DNA of 36,592 nt, from the NCBI GenBank assembly GCA_002898575.1, contig BEHT01000035.1:1-36592 (forward strand), given 5' to 3'. Origin of the DNA: a bacterium HR17 (lineage in GTDB: Bacteria; Armatimonadota; Fervidibacteria; Fervidibacterales; Fervidibacteraceae). Shown here in pieces: positions 34,066 to 36,592 of this stretch. The position numbers were made by a program, and so were the translations under genes. Positions within the stretch are counted from its first letter, which is position 1; each line of letters opens with the position of its first letter. The notes beneath the pieces are model-generated. The model was not told the origin of the DNA, did not search any database, and worked only from the letters and a program-made list of their open reading frames with translations.

Positions 34066-35381
34066 CAGCAATGATCGCAATCGCTGCCATCTTGACAGTT
34101 ATTTTGTTCCCTGTGTTCGTCCAAGCCGGCGAACAGGCGCAACAGTCATCCTCAATTGCGCAACCTCAAGGGACACCGCCTGATGTATTTATCGTGGCTG
34201 ACTTTAAAAGCCTTGAAGGTTGGCGTGCCTTCCCTTGGCCAGACCGTGATGGTGCTCGCCACACAAGCCGCATCGCCATTTCCCTGTCCACTGCACAAAA
34301 ACCTCATGAAACTGTGATGCGCATTGACTATGCCTTCGCTTCTGACCACTCAACGCAGGTCTGCATTGACTACGCTTTGCCACCTTGCGCTAACTATGCT
34401 GAACTGGTCTTCTCTGTCTTTGGTGACGGGAGTGGCAATGTGTTGGAGGTGTGGACTGGAGAGCAAGCACGAGGTTGGCGCGGCGCAGGCAGTCTGAAAC
34501 TTGATTTTACTGGTTGGCGCACAGTCACGCTGCGACTTGATGACAATTTCACAGCACTCACTCATACCTTGCGCTTTGTCGTCCGTCGCGTCAATGGCTT
34601 GGGTGAACACACCATCCTCCTTGACGACATCATCTTACGCCAACCTGCGGAAAAGAAACTCCCAGCAGACTATTCCTTCGCTCCCGAACTTTCCGAACCA
34701 CCTCCCTTCCGTCGCAAGAAGGAATTCCGAGTGGAGCGGCGGCAAGTAGGTGACCGAACGGTGGTCTTGATAGACGGTGAGCCGTTGGTGTGTATATTGG
34801 ATGCTTCGTCCGACCCCAAGTATCTGGAACTGGCACAGCGTGCCGGTGCCAACTGCTTTGCCCTGGATTTGTATTGGCGAGACCTTGAGCCATTGCCAGG
34901 ATTTTCCAACTGGAGTCGGCTGCGCAAATTCGTTGATTGGCTCGGAGAGGCAGGCTTTGCAGTGATCATGCTCGTAAACATTCATCAACCGCGATGGCTT
35001 TTGGCTCAGCGGGGTGACGAACCCCTTGACAACGGTCTCCTGTATCCCAACGCGCCTTTAGTGCGCCAATCGTTCACGCGTTTTCTGGAACGGTTCTTGC
35101 CAGAATTTGCGTCGGCGCGAAACCTCATCGCTATTGGAGTGTCGGCGGGTGGAGAGGCAGATGCGAACTTTCCAGAGATACCTGGGCTTAAGACGGCGTG
35201 GCGCAAGTCGCCAACGCTGCTTGCAGAATTTCGTGCTTTCCTTGCCAGCAAGTATGGGAATGACAAGGCGTGGTGTGAAGCGTGGCAAGTAAAGAACCCG
35301 ACAGCGCGCATAGAAGAAGCAGTGCCACCTGAACCCTTGGGAGACCCAAACGGTCCTTGGACCGATTTCCGACAATGCTGA
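34032..35381 (+). pseudogene. GH42-like glycosidase with pilin-like anchor, 5' part (interrupted by TGA)
   Basis: The ATG at 34032 is well placed after GGAGGTGA. Residues 10-45 (GLTAMIAIAAILTVILFPVF, then VQAGEQAQQSSS) resemble the N-terminal helix of type IV pilin-like proteins (FTLIELLVVIAIIAILAAILFPVF type), but the prepilin Glu5 is lost. Residues ~50-205 form a beta-sandwich-like domain (IVADFKSLEGWRAFPW), and ~235-449 start a TIM barrel (GANCFALDLYWRDLEPLPG, FAVIMLVNIHQPRWLL, NLIAIGVSAGGEADANFP). The frame stops at TGA 35379-35381 in DFRQC, and the same frame continues with HDWREFIDRWW. A TGG (Trp) to TGA change would explain it. The part up to the stop may still be made as a truncated protein. 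Confidence 0.68.
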
Positions 35382-36278
35382 CACGACTGGCGTGAGTTTA
35401 TAGACCGATGGTGGATCGCAACTACTGACTGGCAAGCAAAAATTGTCAAGCGGATATTGCCCGGAAGGCTTGTGATGGTGAGGTTTAGTTGGCCGGTCTT
35501 TCAGTGCGAAAATGTATTCCTTGCACGGCAGGTTCAGAATGTGGACATGATACAGTGCAAAGACGCAGTGCCAAGTTGGGAAGCAGCAACGCCATGGTTT
35601 TTAGTGGCCCGTGCTGCCCTTTATCATGGCGTATTGCGAGGCACTGACAAGGTCAGTTTCATTGAGGTTGATGTGGGGCATGACCGAGGAAGACCAGCAT
35701 CCGATGACATGGTGAAATACCTTCCGCCTCTGGCTCCATTTATCGGTGCGCTGTGGTATTATCGTGGCGTGCACGAGGAGTTCGTGGAAGGGTTTGCTAA
35801 GGCTGTTAAGATGCTTCGCAAAGGTTTAATGCAGCCAAGCCACCCTAAAATCGCCATCTTCTACGGGCAAAAGTATGCGAACTGGACGCAACATCACACG
35901 AACTATACCAACGAGGCTGCTTTGGCGGGAGCGGCTCGGGTGTTGGGTGAGGCTGGGCTGTCTTTCACGGTTGTGTCGGAATACAACTTGGACGACTTGA
36001 AGGACATGAGAGCGGTTGTGTTGGCTGACAATCCCATATTGCCCCGTGAGGCAGCAGCAGCGCTTGAGGAATTTGTCAAGGGTGGCGGTAAACTCGTCAT
36101 TGAGGACATGGAGCGCCGGGACTTGAAAGGCAAACCTTACACCTTGAGGCTTCCGACCACAGCGTTGAAAGTCCCTGCAGGATTTTTCGCTTCTGTCCAA
36201 CCGCGAGGTGAAGGCTTGACAATGACTGCTGCTCAACAGCAAATCGCTCAAAAGGTCGTAGAATATCTGCGACAGTGA
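35382..36278 (+). pseudogene. GH42-like glycosidase, 3' part with trimerisation-like domain
   Basis: This is the same phase as the 34032 gene, open from the codon after TGA 35381 to TGA 36276-36278. It supplies the rest of the barrel (KIVKRILPGRLVMVRFSWPV, TDKVSFIEVDVGHDRGRP with Glu as a possible catalytic residue) and a GATase/beta-galactosidase trimerisation-like domain (KIAIFYGQKYANWTQ, VVLADNPILPREAAAALEEFVKGGGKLVIEDME). An independent start (ATG at 35475, or alternatives near 35457) would leave out barrel residues and has no good ribosome site. The two parts together would give a 748-aa protein of ordinary length for the family. Confidence 0.65.
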
Positions 36279-36417
36279 GAGGCAATGTCCCAATAGCGAC
36301 TTCCGTCGTGTCTGGACGGGCATCGCAAGAGAAATCAACGCTATCGGTTTTAGAGCCGATCCGTTCAGGGTCTATCTTCATCGCAAGGGGTGCTGAAAAC
36401 GAAAGGGGGCAACTGTG

Positions 36418-36592
36418 ATGGGTAGGAAAACTTTCGCTCTGGTGTGGTGCTTGGTTGATGCTGTCGTCCTTTCCGCCTTCGCCCAAACCTCAGTTGTTGC
36501 GAAAAATGTATCGCCATTTTTGCCGGAACACGCTGACGCCTTCGCCTGCGACAATTGCGAGCCGTTAGTGTCCACCCTTGCCGATGGCGTGT
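36418..36592 (+). CDS. 5' end of an exported protein gene (truncated by window edge)
   Basis: The ATG at 36418 follows GAAAGGGGG at 36401-36409 with eight bases between, an excellent ribosome site, and the frame stays open to the right edge (58 codons). The first ~22 residues are an export signal (GRKTFALVWCLVDAVVLSAFAQ). After it comes SPFLPEHADAFACDNCEPLV with two cysteines three apart. The family is not recognisable from this part. It lies 139 bp after the GH42-like gene on the same strand and is probably another member of the exported enzyme block. Confidence 0.65.
   Translation, partial: MGRKTFALVWCLVDAVVLSAFAQTSVVAKNVSPFLPEHADAFACDNCEPLVSTLADGV

Noticed and set aside
35379-35381. Selenocysteine codon
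   Set aside because: No convincing bacterial SECIS-like hairpin directly downstream, and the site is not a redox motif in this enzyme type.

Overview
The window is about 36.6 kb of bacterial chromosome. It has no rRNA or tRNA gene, CRISPR array or transposase that I can see. The style suggests a thermophilic or soil-type lineage such as Armatimonadota (for example the Fervidibacter group). The hints are a DXP-pathway ispG, an isolated hisF, many large secreted glycosidase-like proteins with only faint family resemblance, and a membrane anchor resembling the ILFPVF-type pseudopilin N-terminus. This assignment is inference from gene content and is not proven. By eye, base composition is uneven: the first 2.5 kb (restriction-modification) looks clearly more AT-rich, 2.5-26.7 kb is GC-rich, and the glycosidase block from 26.7 kb is intermediate.

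Layout. (1) 1-2.5 kb: the tail of a possible PIN-like protein, an intact beta-class DNA methyltransferase, and the cognate CfrBI-like restriction endonuclease, which is broken by a 2-bp TA duplication. (2) 2.5-6.5 kb: ispG (minus), an aldehyde dehydrogenase of the succinate-semialdehyde type (plus) and hisF (minus). (3) 6.8-24.9 kb: a long plus-strand block with the composition of a MoxR/Bat-type membrane system. It holds a GATase-like membrane protein, an ABC-2 permease, an ABC ATPase, a second permease, a coiled-coil membrane protein with a detached C-terminal piece, a MoxR AAA+ ATPase, a DUF58 protein and three von Willebrand A (VWA) membrane proteins. Two of the VWA proteins (about 950 aa) are paralogues that flank the third and share two stretches of near-identical DNA, pointing to recent gene conversion. 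(4) 24.9-36.6 kb: extracytoplasmic carbohydrate-active-type proteins. These are a GH99-like protein, a 1355-aa clan GH-A-like protein on the minus strand, a divergently placed 960-aa TIM-barrel-like protein, a GH42-like protein interrupted by an in-frame TGA, and the start of another exported protein at the right edge.

The strongest non-genic structure is a tandem array of six 79-bp units plus a partial seventh (9051-9550). Each unit can fold into two perfect hairpins closed by a third stem, a three-way junction, and a related single hairpin lies at 5599-5618. Other points to check are two in-frame TGA codons splitting the coiled-coil protein, one in-frame TGA splitting the GH42-like protein, a pilin-like anchor fused to that protein, and a 41-codon reading frame with seven cysteines just upstream of it.

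How the parts may work together: MoxR, DUF58 and VWA proteins are known to form chaperone-like complexes that act on membrane or periplasmic targets. Here they sit with an ABC-2 exporter and next to a block of exported carbohydrate-active proteins. A role in envelope maturation or in handling exported enzymes is possible but inferred only from neighbourhood.
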